From contig JAOWCC010000577.1 in the NCBI GenBank assembly GCA_030867875.1, positions 150,652,344-150,716,343 on the forward strand: DNA of 64,000 bases, written 5' to 3'. Origin of the DNA: Actinernus sp. WN-2022 (Eukaryota; Cnidaria; Anthozoa; Actiniaria; Actinernidae). Under the pieces are notes generated by a model, which saw nothing but the letters and a program-made list of their open reading frames with translations, made no database searches and was not told the DNA's origin. The translations under genes and the position numbers were made by a program. Each line of letters begins with the position of its first letter. Within the stretch, counting starts at the first letter, position 1. Shown piece after piece: positions 51,883 to 62,627 of the stretch.

Positions 51883-53149
51883 AGTAGTCTAACTGGACCT
51901 CTGCTACTCACTGTGTTAGCTGACACCGTACTTCATGTCTTTCATGTCTTATTAGCCCTTATCACATCTGACCGGATGATGTTCGATCGAACTAGTGTAT
52001 ACCACCAAATTGCATGGAAACCCTACACAGCACCTGCTACTACATATCCATCGCATTGGTTTCCTATGCTACCAGATTTCACGACTACCTATATTTCAGG
52101 GACCTCGTTAACTGACCTCGTCTCCGGCCGTGTTTTTGGCCCACAAACCCGACTACTGGTCGTTTTCCAACTGCTGGGGTGGGGTGGCCTGCTTGTCTCT
52201 AGCTTGCCATTGTTGTCTCGCTGAAGCTGCGGAAGTGTACCGGTTCTCGGTGGTCCTGAACTGAAAAGATTCCTTCAGGGCTCTTCTATCTTCGTCATCA
52301 AAGAAAGCAGATCCAGTGATTCGCTTGACCGGTGTCCCTTATGTCCCGCGCGACTCGTGGTTCTGTTATAATTTGCCTCCCTCGTGGATCTTATCCCATA
52401 CTTGGTCTTAGGCCTGTTTTAGTTTAAGCGAAGTTCGTTGTCGGGTAGGGGGGAAATTGTGCTGGCCTCTCGATGACATTGCCAAAATTGCCTCCTCTCG
52501 TTTCTGTCTGGTTGCGAAAATTGACTATTGACAGCTTATTTTGGTGGATTGAGCCAAATAGATCTGATAACCCGAAGTAAAGGATTGTACTTCTTTGACT
52601 TTTCTTTGAAGAAGCTCTCCAGTACGTCCAAGGCCAATCCATTCAGGCTTGTGTGAATAGGCCATTTGTATAGCGAATGCATTGCGCTCGTGATCCCATG
52701 GAAAAGGCTTTACTAGATGGCAAACAAACTTTAAAACGCTGTTTTAGAAAGATCGACAATTGATTGGAGGTGGAAATATCATTTACGAAAAGGTTTGCTA
52801 GTAATATTACCGATCTCGTACAAGTTCATTTATATATATGAATTAAGATTGCGTTGCTGTACCAGTACCACCACGTGTTTGCATTCCTGAAAAAGACCCA
52901 ATATTAAGTTGACCCAGGCACAGCTGCCATCAGAAGCCATCGTCCTGGTATTCCTTGAACAGTCCAATCTTCGGGCTGGGTCATTTTTCATGTCTTCCGA
53001 GTTCAGAGCGTAGCTTATGTTTTATTGCTCCGTGTAACGAGGCCAGACGTATTGTGTACTCGCTAAGCACCTAGTTCTCGAGCGCTTGTTCGTCCTAAAT
53101 ACGAGCACTCCCTCTCTTCGAGGCTTATGTGCTCAGTGCACTGTCAGCG
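51883..53149. other. Intergenic, nothing recognised
   Basis: A 139-codon plus-strand frame (51805-52224) has no recognisable motif and is probably chance. No element identified. Confidence 0.45.
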
Positions 53150-53864
53150 GTGCGTTAAGATATTAATTAGTGCAACAGCCCACATACACCTTTTGAAGAA
53201 GTCCAGAGTGGTGGCTGTCGCTACTTCCGCAGGTAGGCTGTTCCACTGCCTTATGGTCCGAGGTAGAATGTCTAGTAACTCTGGTGACTTGATGAGTGTC
53301 TCTGATCTGAGAAGTGTATTGCGACGAGGCCATTCACAATCTTGTACAACATTGTAAGTCTGCTGTCCGCTCTACGCTGTTGGAGACTGCGCCAACCAAG
53401 TGTATCAATCATGGCAGTTACAGAAGACTTCCGACTGTAGGCATTGTTAACATAGCGAGCTGCTGTCCTTTGGACCATTTCAAGTTTATCTTGATATGCG
53501 TGGATGAATGGATCCCAAACAACAGCTGCATACTCTAACTGTGGTCGAATAAGCGTCTTATTTGCATTATCCTTTATGTGCTTCTTAGATATTTGAATAT
53601 CACTCCTAAGGAAGCCAAGAGACGAGTTCGCTTTCTTAATTCTGGTATTGATATGTTCTTTCCACGATAATTTGTGGTGGAAGGTAGCACCAAGATATTT
53701 GACTGTCTTGCTGCTCTATGATCTGGCCATGTAAGGTGTAGACAGGATTGGTAGGATTCCTGTTACGAGTAACTCGCAGAACGTTGCACTTTTCGGGGTG
53801 GGACGTCATGTGGAACCTATGCTCCCAAACCTCTAGGAGAGCAAAGTCCCATTGGAAGGTTTCG

Positions 53865-54588
53865 GCCCCAGGGAGGGGGTATAAGGGTAACGTAACCTGA
53901 GTATCAGTCCCTCTCTCCCTTCCTTTTCATCACCCCTCCTCTCTAAGGAAGGAAGGGAAAGAGGGCCTGACACAATTCTTTGCATGGCCGCCTTCCGCCT
54001 CTCGCGCCATTTTAAGACAAAAATCCAGACATGTGATTGACGGTTTTGTCTAATTTGTTTGATTTTTAATTAAAATCCAGACATGTGATTGACGTTTTTG
54101 TCTAATTTGTTTCAATTTAATTAAAATTTAGAAATATGATTGACGTTTATGTCAATCAAAAGTCATGATCCTGTTTCTTTTGTTATTCTGACCAATGAAG
54201 GAAAAAGCCAGAATATGGCTTTTTAGCAAGCGGCCAGGCAAAGAATTGTGTCAGGCCTTCTTTCCCTTCCTTTCTTAGGGGGGAGGGGGGATGGGTGATG
54301 GAAAGGAAGGGGGAGAGGGACTGATACTCAGGTTAAGGGTAACGGGGAGGTGCGGACTTTTTTGGGTTTGAAATTGGCGAATTGGGGACCTTTTGGCTAG
54401 AAATTTTCAAGATTTTTTTCGGTAGTACGATATTTAATGTTGAAAAAAATACGGGACTTTTCGGGGTTATGTTCTGGGTCATCGGACTTTTTGGGGATTT
54501 AGTTTTAACCCGATGGGACTTTTGGGTTTAAAATCTTGGCTTCATTCGCACCTTCCCGTCATTCTTATACCTGAGTACCCCCCTGGGG
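53865..54588. mobile_element. Terminal-inverted-repeat element inside the LINE
   Basis: Ends GCCCCAGGGAGGGGGTATAA and a near-complement ending CCCCCCTGGGG, flanked by TTTCG on both sides (53860-53864 and 54589-54593). Removing it joins the LINE reading frame (DLDVETFQWDFALLEVWEHR). It carries a second element inside. Confidence 0.7.
53893..54335. mobile_element. Mutator-like non-autonomous element, nested
   Basis: A 443-bp insert with long inverted arms starting TAACCTGAGTATCAGTCCC and running through GGCCTGACACAATTCTTTG (about 110 bp). The 9-bp flanks AGGGTAACG (53884-53892 and 54336-54344) match the Mutator-type duplication length. The centre holds three direct repeats around ACATGTGATTGACG. 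Confidence 0.75.
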
Positions 54589-54799
54589 TTTCGACATCGA
54601 GATCATTAGACACAGCCATGTAAACAATTGCATGTGTCATCTGCAAAGAACCTAACTTGGGATTGGAGGCCACTTTGAGAGGTCGTTAATGTAACCCAAG
54701 AACAATTTATGGACCCGATGACTGAGCCTTGGGGTACCCCACTAGATACTGACACCCATGATGACTTTTATCCCTCACATACGACCCTCTGCTGGGGCA

Positions 54800-54945
54800 A
54801 TCCTGTACCGCTCGAAACAGCCACAGCATTGGCTTAGCCAACAATACAAAATACCCTAACCTTTAGAACGTGTAGTACGAAAACAATAGAGCTACAGTAT
54901 AATGGGAGCAATCAGAATACAGGTCTCGAGCGGTACAGGATTACT
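54800..54945. mobile_element. Short element with inverted ends
   Basis: AATCCTGTACCGCTCGA at the left and TCGAGCGGTACAGGATT at the right, about 145 bp apart, within the LINE. Confidence 0.65.
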
Positions 54946-55278
54946 ACTCTGCTGGCGTTGTGACAGGATGCTCTCTATCCCTATTGATATTGCCCTTAAT
55001 TACATATCTGTACCAATGAATTATGCAGGACCTTATCGAAGGCCTTAGCAAAGTCCAGTAGTGTTACGTCTGTTTCCTGATCTTTAAGGTTACTATAGAT
55101 CGAGACCTAGAACAAATGCAAGGAGTTGAGATTCGGTGGAGCGTTTGGATCTAAATCCATGTTGAAGATAATAAGTATGTCATTGGATTCCAGATGGTTA
55201 TTAAGAATGAGTAACTTTCGTATTCTGCCTGATATTCATGGAGATCTAGCATGGGAAGAACAAGTCTTAGGCGGAAGT

Positions 55279-55545
55279 CATGGTTGTCGAGTTCTCACTT
55301 ACCTGTGATGTTTTGAGAGCGCCGGGCCTGTCGGTGCTCTTATGACATGGAGGCCGTACGCTAATAGTCCTCTTTACATCTCCCGAGCCACATTGGAATA
55401 GTAACCGTGCAAACACGTTGATCCGTGGAAGATTTGTTAGTGTTTAACAAAAGCCCACTTTATATGTGCTTCGTTTGCCACGCACAAAGGTTTCCATATG
55501 AGTCTTTGGGGTAAAAGAAATTATTATTTTCTCGGAATATATTCT
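55279..55545. repeat. Dispersed repeat with truncated family A MITE, copy 3
   Basis: Matches 48833-49085 over about 250 bp, including the boundary between the unique part and the MITE, so both travelled together. It stops inside the MITE at about 55535. Confidence 0.75.
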
Positions 55546-55860
55546 TCTATGGCAGTATGAAGGTCTTGTTTAAACTTATTCCAAAGAAATTCTGTAGTTT
55601 CAGAATGAAAGTGGTCTTGAATATACTGGTTAGTGCTGATCATCTGGTCTGCAATCTTCTCCCAGTCCTCTTGGCCTGTTTATATTGTTTGGGACTGATA
55701 TCGATTTTTGCAAAAACTGCGTCATGGTCAGAGATGCCTAACAATATTGCAGTTCTATTCATCAGTGTAACGTTATTTACAGCCAAAAGGAGTCAAACAC
55801 GTTACCACATCTGGTAGGCTCCTCTATGATCTGTAACATAGTATGGTACCGCGTAGGGAC

Positions 55861-56500
55861 AGAGATGGAAGCGTATTCACATATCATAAAGCCTGTTCAA
55901 AGGAAAAAAATCAGTCACATGTCGTTAGAGAGCCATGATTGAGTTCCAAACACTGTCACACCCAGAGCTATCCAGAAGTGCAGCAAAGGGGTCGCGATTT
56001 TTGACGACAGATTGACAGTTGATATTGAGTACTCTAATTGGTTAACAACGAACACTTTATTTGTACCAACGTGTAAAATAAGAAAAAAGATAACATGACT
56101 CGCTTAGTGTGCTGGGTGGCCTAGAATAACTGTAAAAGCTAAACTAAATAGGTGATTTTTGTTGAAGGAGACGAGCAGGCTAGCGAGGGCCTTTTAGCGA
56201 CACGGCGTTCAAACAACGACGTGAAGGACATGAAATAACGACGAGAGTGACAGAGAAATAAGAAAACGTTAGACGAAATTCCGATAGCGACATGCCCACC
56301 TTCCGAGACTACGACACGACTAGTTTAGAACTCAGACAGGGGACATGCATATCCCCCCCCTTAAAGGGTCTCGCTAGTGGAGAGTCAGACGAGGACTTGG
56401 AATCAAGGCTTTCTTCTTCTGGTGGTGAATGGAGATCAAAATAGTGTCGTGCTATAACTTCGTATAGCACGTTTCGGGCACTCCCATACAGTTCCTAGAG
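55861..56500. other. Intergenic, nothing recognised
   Basis: No frame or element identified. An 8-C run at about 56352. Confidence 0.45.
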
Positions 56501-56506
56501 TCCTTG

Positions 56507-56850
56507 GAATAGTATATTCAGTATTCCGCCTAGTACATTGTCATTAATGAGGTATGGGGTGCAACTCCGACCTGGGACAAACCAAGGGCGAAGAGCGAAA
56601 GATACGAACGATGGCCCAGGCATCAACTCCGGCTAAGTGAGTGAGGGTGGGCGGGCGGGTCACAGAACTACCTGTTCGTCTTCTGGTTTCTTGCAAACAA
56701 CATCTATAGAGAGCATTGTTCTTCCTTTTATACTCTCATTAATTAATTCCCAAGGCGTAATTTACATATTCAAATTGACTTTGAATAGTGTATTATTCCG
56801 CCTAGTACATTGTCATTAATGAGGTATGGGGTGCAACTCCGACCTTCCCC
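56507..56850 (+). repeat. Duplicated block near TTCCGCCTAGTACATTG
   Basis: TTCCGCCTAGTACATTGTCA with GGTATGGGGTGCAACTCCGA occurs at 56522-56573 and again at 56791-56845. The segment between (56662-56790: CTACCTGTTCGTCTTCTGG to TTGACTTTGAATAGT) recurs at 59934-60061. Part of a non-autonomous mobile unit, type unknown. Confidence 0.7.
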
Positions 56851-56945
56851 AAACACCATTGGTAATTAGACCAGTTAATTGTTAGATTACTCTAGTCAAG
56901 GTGCTATACCCGTAGTTACGTACATTTCTTTCTCGCTGTTCTTTA

Positions 56946-57195
56946 GTAAACCACAAAGAAAACATGATAAATGTACCGAACTGACAACAAGGATGGAGTC
57001 CCCGATCAGGAGAAAGCAACTTCCAATGCCCGAAAACGGAACGTCCACAGGCAGCTCAGTTATGGAGGTAGCCCATGCGAGTTACTTGCCCTGATCTGAG
57101 AGCATTTTTCCTAATAACCATAGCCGGACCGGCAAGCATACTTCGCTTGAACAAGCCACGCATTTTTCTATACCCACATATGCATTATATTTTAG
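56946..57195 (+). repeat. 250-bp direct repeat, copy 1
   Basis: From AAACCACAAAGAAAACATGA to ATATGCATTATAT, repeated 709 bp downstream (57655-57910) with few differences. A mini-hairpin array follows each copy. Confidence 0.85.
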
Positions 57196-57400
57196 CTGCA
57201 CAGGTATAATTCTCCTGACCACATAAGCTTTCTCTTAGCCACACAGACATTCTCTTAGCCACACAGACATAATATTCTCTAAGCCAAACAGGCATTCGTT
57301 TAGCCGCACGGGCATTCTTATAACCGCACGGGCATTCTCTTAGCCACACAGGCATTCTTCTAATCCAGAGGCATTCTTCTATCCGCAGAGGCACATTTTA
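57196..57400 (+). repeat. Mini-hairpin array 1
   Basis: Irregular short repeats of TTCTCTTAGCCACACAGGCA type, spaced about 20-30 bp. Most contain GCC, a 5-nt loop and GGC. Confidence 0.75.
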
Positions 57401-57654
57401 TTATTATTTTTATATATTTTTAAACAGCACATACATTTTTTTTCTAACCGCCTATACACAGTTCTTTCTGGTCACACAGGCATAATTTACATATTCCAAT
57501 GGACGTTCCATACTAGGCACGTAAAACAGCTACCACTGAATCCTTCCCTTCCCAAACCTTATCTTCACTCTCTCCTGAACGGGAACCCCATCCACGTTAA
57601 CTGAGATGAAAATAAACATGGAGCAATCTCGGAAAAAGGCAGTGCTATTACAAA

Positions 57655-57910
57655 GTAAACCACAAAGAAAACATGATTAATGTACCGAAAAACAGTAAGG
57701 ATGGAGTCCCCGATCAGGAGAAAGCAACTTCCAACGCCCGAAAACGGAACGTCCACAGGCAGCTCAGTTATTGAGGTAGCCCATGCGTCCCATGCGAGTT
57801 ACTTGCCCTGATCTGAGAGCATTTTTCCTAATAACCATAGCCGGACCGGCAAGCATACTTCGTTTGAACAAGCCACGCATTTCTCTATACCCACATATGC
57901 ATTATATCTT
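57655..57910 (+). repeat. 250-bp direct repeat, copy 2
   Basis: Same text as 56946-57195, with a small CCATGCGTC duplication. It leads into the second mini-hairpin array. Confidence 0.85.
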
Positions 57911-58460
57911 AGCTACATAGGCATGATATTCTCTAAGCCAAACAGGCATTCTTTAGCCAGACAGGCATATACAATGACTGCCCCACAGGCAGATTCCTTT
58001 CGCCTCACAGGCGTATCAGTATTCTTTAGCCAGACAGGCATATACAATGACTGCCCCACAGGCAGATTCCTTTCGCCTCACAGGCGTATTACAATGACTG
58101 CCCCACAGGCAGATCCTTTCGCCTCAAAACCGTATATTCTTTAGCCACACAGGCATAAACAATGACTGGCCCCACAGGCAGATTACTTTCGCCTCACAGG
58201 CGTAATTTCTTTAGCCATACAAGCATATTCACCGACTGTCCCGCTGGCATATTCGCCTCACAGGCGTATTTTAACCGACTTCCCCACCGGCAGATTTCTT
58301 TCGCCTCACACCCATAATTATCACTGACTGCCCCGTTGGCAGAATTATTGCCTCACAGGCATTTTTCTAACCGCCTCTGCACAATTCTTTTTTTGGCCAC
58401 ACAGGCATTCTTCTATCCGCAGAGGCATTCCTTCAGCCACACAGGCATTATTTTAGACAC
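57911..58460 (+). repeat. Mini-hairpin array 2
   Basis: About twenty small units. A composite unit of about 72 bp joins TTTAGCCAGACAGGCATA, ATGACTGCCCCACAGGCAG and TTTCGCCTCACAGGCGTA. Unit spacing is irregular and the units are themselves palindromic. Confidence 0.8.
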
Positions 58461-59188
58461 ACAAAAGTCAAAAGGTAATTGCTGCCGCAGCGAGTGAGCC
58501 TGAAGCGAGCGAGCAAGGCAGCAGTTCTAATCTGTAAGCGGGTCCAAATCTCGATTTCTTTTTTTTACCACAATGCATCACTTCTATTGTCTTTTTTTTA
58601 CCACACAGCTTTGCACGGATCTGATCGTCATGTGACATTACAAGAGGTGGAATCTGCATTGTTGGATCTACGTTCAACCGGCGTTCTTTAATGCATTTCT
58701 GTGTATGCGATCCTTGTGTAATCATGAATTTGTTGAAGTGTAGACGTGTAGGCGAACTCTTTCTAACTCTGTGGGAACTATCAGTTTCCATGCAAAGAGC
58801 AAGATCTCTCCTGTTATCAAGATGGTGAGCAGCAAATAATGTTCTTCTAAGTATTGGCTTCGATAGTCAAGCAGCCGTTTCAAAATACAATTAGCATTTA
58901 CAATTACATTCTCCATTACTGTTTATTTCCGGTGTTTAACCTTCACCGGGGAGAACAGTAATTTGCTGTGCCGGGAATCTTAAGAAAATGTCGGGAATTG
59001 GTAGGCTCAGCCTCAGGGAATTTACCGGGAGATCGTTATATGTCGGGACAAAATGAAAATAAATCGCGACAACTTTTGAGATACACACCACAGCTCAAAC
59101 AGGATTCAGTCGCATGACAGCCCCAAAACTACAAAATATATTATCTAACACCTTGGCATTTTTATCACCCAGTAATCTATTTTTCCTG
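58461..59188. other. Intergenic, nothing recognised
   Basis: Only short, motif-free frames. A GC-skewed patch of GAGC/GCAG words lies at 58485-58525. Confidence 0.45.
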
Positions 59189-59317
59189 GCTCTGTTTATG
59201 TAAATTTAATTTATAAGGGTTTGTATGGGAATTTTTTAATCTGGCTTTTCGATAAGTATACTGTAATAAAGTGAATAAAATACAAACCCTTATAAATCAA
59301 ATTTACATAAACAGAGC
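59189..59317. mobile_element. Foldback MITE
   Basis: Arms CTCTGTTTATGTAAATTTAA and ATAAGGGTTTGTAT with complements, about 40 bp each. Confidence 0.78.
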
Positions 59318-59933
59318 TTGGGCTTCCTGTGGTTATAAGATTATAACCTAACCAAACACGCATTCCGATGTCGGAGCGCATAAATCACATTGAGCAACAA
59401 TAAAATAATAAATAAACATGTAAATAATTCTACTAGCTAAAACTAAGCTGCAAAAGTCGTTACAGAAACTACCTTACGATAATAATGGTTGTTCTAGCAC
59501 CAGATATGCAGTTTGAGAGCAAGGAAACTTTTTCCAGATACAACCGCCATCCGTAACCACGTGGCAATCGCAAAGAATCTAAATTTAAACTACGACCGAA
59601 AAGTGAAACATCGGCACAACAACCGAACTGCGAGGTGAACAGCACAAATCACCGAGCATAATAGACAAAATAACTATATCCGAATACCAACTGATAGGAG
59701 TTCTCACAACCCTCCCGTAAAGGAACGAGCATACCGCGACTACCTCATACCATAGTTAACTATGCTCATACGTAGCAGTCATTCAAAATTGCGGCTGGGC
59801 TGCCTTGGCCGTAACATTAGAGCGCCTTAGTTCAAAAGAACTGTTGAAGAACCGTGGCTATCATAGGCTTCAGTTGGTTTTTCCCTTCTTCGACAACTAG
59901 CGCAAGCTAGCCGGAGTTGATGCTGGACGGAGA
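59318..59933. other. Intergenic, nothing recognised
   Basis: No gene or element seen. Near 59905, CCGGAGTTGATG is the complement of CATCAACTCCGG near 56620, a trace of the same repeat. Confidence 0.45.
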
Positions 59934-60061
59934 CGCAGAACTACCTGTTCGTCTTCTGGTTTCTTGCAAACAACACCTAAAGAGCATTGTTCTTCCTTTT
60001 ATACTCTGATTAATTAATTCCCAAGGCGTAATTTACATATTCAAATTGACTTTGAATAGTA
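59934..60061 (+). repeat. Copy of the 56662-56790 repeat
   Basis: Nearly identical over 125 bp, from CAGAACTACCTGTTCGTC to TTGACTTTGAATAGT. Confidence 0.85.
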
Positions 60062-61684
60062 GATTCTGGAGCACGTTTTGACAACCTATCAGTAATAAAC
60101 CACTGAACATTGGATTCTCCCTTCCGATGTAGGCAGACACGAATTACTACCAAATTGTATTGTGTATTTCGTTGTATTGTTTTGTGTTGATTCTATTGTA
60201 TTTTGATAGCAATTCATGTGTTGGCGACATGAAGGGACCAGCCCACTGCTGACAGTCTGAGTTATCACAACCGAAATGCCTTTGTGTTCTTCATGCAGGT
60301 ACCACAAGGGTACTTGGGTGATTTGTTCATATTGATACTCTTAATATTACCTCCCTCGACTCTATTGCTTTTAGCAATTGGTTGGGACTTAAGAAGACTG
60401 TCGAGGCGGCCCGAGAACCACATGATACTAATTAATTTGTACTTTGAGTTGAGACCGTAGACAAATCAGATATAATATTAAACCCAATATCCGATAAGAA
60501 GAAGGAAGATGTAATACTTGGTAAACCACAATTGCATCTTTTATAGCTTCTTTCTACATCTCCTCGAAAGCTGAGTCCCGATAATTCCCCCTTACTCTCG
60601 TGTTAAGTGTAGAAGGAACACATCGGGGAATCAATTATTCAAAATTGAAATATTTTTTTGTTCGTATAAACTGAATACAATTTTATATTGAAATTCTCTC
60701 ATTTTTGTATCTAGTGTTACAGAGAAAGGAAGGGAGTAAATGCTTTTCCAGTCAATCGCAAGATCGGGATATTTATTCTGTAATTTAATTTGAGCACTTG
60801 GGAGTCTCTTTTTAGAGGCCACGAACTTAGTCCATGAGCCGAGTGCCCAAAAATGGCAAATTAGTACCACTCGAGGGGGCAAATGCTATCATACATTTTC
60901 TGAAAGCTATTGACCTGAATATCAAGAAAATATATGATAGCCCTGTCATATTTGTAGCTTAAGGGTGTCACGTGACCTTAAACTCAAAATTATGCATAAT
61001 GAGCTGATATACACCATGAACTCTTTATTTATTCATATCTCTTTTGACTTTTAATGTAATGATGTTGTTATAGTTGCCAACAGTTGGTTTCACTATAGGC
61101 TTTATTGCATGCACAAAATACTATTAATATTCCTCATTGGGGTCACGTAACAATGACGTCATTTTCAAAAAGAGGTACAAATTAAAGATAAAGCGGAAAT
61201 ATAATATTATAATTAACCAATAAATACAAAATTCCAATTGTAAACAGTACATTAAACTAAGTCTTATAACGAAACTTGACCTGTTTTTTCTTTGAATTTG
61301 TTATATTATCACGAATGTTACGATATTTTTGTAAACCGGAAGTAGTTTTGGGTACCCTGTGCTAAATCAGAAAATTTGTATATTTCAGAGTTTTTCATCT
61401 TTCCAAGCAAATTTCTTCAATGTAAGACATGCAACAACAGTGTCAATGCTATTGAAGTCGTTGTATTTCTGTAAGAGCCATTGATTAAGTTAAGTCAGGA
61501 GTCAATTTATTTCTTTTGGGTGCTATATCGAACGTTATATCGATGCTATACCGAAAGTTGGCATTATTATATCTGCTCTCTGCCTATCGACAGTAGGTAA
61601 CACTAGACCTCATACACGAGTAGCTAGAAACCTACTGGGAAATACATGTATATCAATTATGATATGTAACATTATATTGTGAAA
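60062..61684. other. Intergenic, nothing recognised
   Basis: AT-rich, no motif-bearing frame and no repeat that I could match elsewhere in the window. Confidence 0.5.
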
Positions 61685-62256
61685 TCACTCCTTATCTTCA
61701 AAATCGTCATCAATGGCTTTCAGATTATCACTGTCCTCGTTTGAGCAGTTCTGACAATCCTTAAGTTTGCACATGTCATTGCACTTCAGTCCATTCATTA
61801 GACACGAACAACCAGGCAGCTTGCATGAGCGCACACATCTGCAGGACAATAGCTGCAATACAGCTTTTGGAGCTGGGTCAACAACCATCCAGTCTAGTGC
61901 AAGAATTTGGCATCATCAGCACCATCCTGATCCAACCGGTGATGGAACGTCAAGGCATCCAACAAGACTTTGTCGCCATATTCTTGCCTGGTAGTTGGCG
62001 CGTTGACAGTGCTTATGCAGACAGTCAGCACAAGGAGGAAGTTGATTCGAGTCAAGGTCACCTTTCCTGGCACAAATCAGCCTGTACCTCAGCTCGTTGA
62101 CATCCTCAGTGCCAGGGTTGGAACTGTACATCAGACAGGTAAATTTGTGTAAATAACAGAAAAGCTCCTCAGAGAGTTCTGATTGAACTCCTAGCTGCTG
62201 CATTATTTCTTGTGATGACTGGTTGCACTCGAGATTCCTAATTGCACCAACTTTAC
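61685..62256 (-). pseudogene. CXC-motif ORF, interrupted by an LTR insertion
   Basis: Minus-strand pieces: from the LTR border, NLECNQSSQEIMQQLGVQSE, LPPCADCLHKHCQRANYQAR and IWRQSLVGCLDVPSPVGSGW; then after a frameshift near 61890, PAPKAVLQLLSCRCVRSC and CSCLMNGLKCNDMCKLKDC, ending in an acidic tail and stop at 61685. The Cys spacing resembles a tesmin/TSO1-like CXC motif. I remember similar cnidarian and arthropod proteins of unknown function, probably from mobile elements; unverified. The N-terminal part is separated or lost at 62256, where a Ty3/Gypsy 3' LTR begins. Confidence 0.6.
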
Positions 62257-62424
62257 TGTAGTGACCTGTTATAGGGTTCTTTAATATAGGAAAGACATGA
62301 GTGAAGACTCTGTGTACCCGTTTATTCTGATACTCTGTTCGGACCATGTGCTATATGTTAATTACCATGAATCATGTGGTATATAATATTATTACGTAAT
62401 CATGTGTGGGATCATATTACTACA
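62257..62424 (-). mobile_element. 3' LTR of a Ty3/Gypsy element
   Basis: 168 bp with perfect 6-bp inverted ends (TGTAGT at the minus-strand start, ACTACA at the end). It is preceded on that strand by a purine tract GAAGGGGGAGGAA (62425-62437), the plus-strand primer site of retrotransposons, and contains AATAAA (62321-62326 complement). The other LTR is outside the window. Confidence 0.75.
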
Positions 62425-62437
62425 TTCCTCCCCCTTC

Positions 62438-62627
62438 AGTTAAGCTTCTATAATGTAAAATAATCAGCTTCTTAATTGTTATGCTAAGGATCATAGTATA
62501 TGTACAGTGAACTGATTCAACAATAATTCCAATATAATTAGTAACTGTAACAAATTGTTCCTTCAATGTTCGTATTACTTTCCCCAAGTTCTTTAACTAG
62601 TTAGTGTTCATGGTATCCTATATGATA
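62438..62627 (-). other. Noncoding gap between integrase stop and purine tract
   Basis: AT-rich, 190 bp, normal for a Ty3/Gypsy 3' untranslated stretch. Confidence 0.6.

Larger units (their letters stand above)
53150..55860 (-). mobile_element. Decayed LINE with several insertions
   Basis: From high to low coordinate on the minus strand: endonuclease end (about 55800-55560, ISDHDAVFAKIDISPKQYK), then after an inserted repeat an RT block ([15 protein letters not shown] near 55035, SSGVPQGSVIG-like text near 54730), and the RT C-terminus (53820-53170: HMTSHPEKCNVLRVTRN, KANSSLGFLRSDIQISK, LEMVQRTAARYVNNAYSR, MLYKIVNGLV). Insertions are the repeat at 55279-55545, a small foldback at about 54800-54945 and the nested pair at 53865-54588. 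Confidence 0.8.

Noticed and set aside
51805..52224. 139-codon plus-strand frame as a gene
   Set aside because: No motif, overlaps a minus-strand LINE remnant, and has no supporting splice or promoter context.
57196..58460. CRISPR-like array
   Set aside because: Units are short, variable and irregularly spaced, with no conserved spacer length and no cas genes; the genome is eukaryotic.
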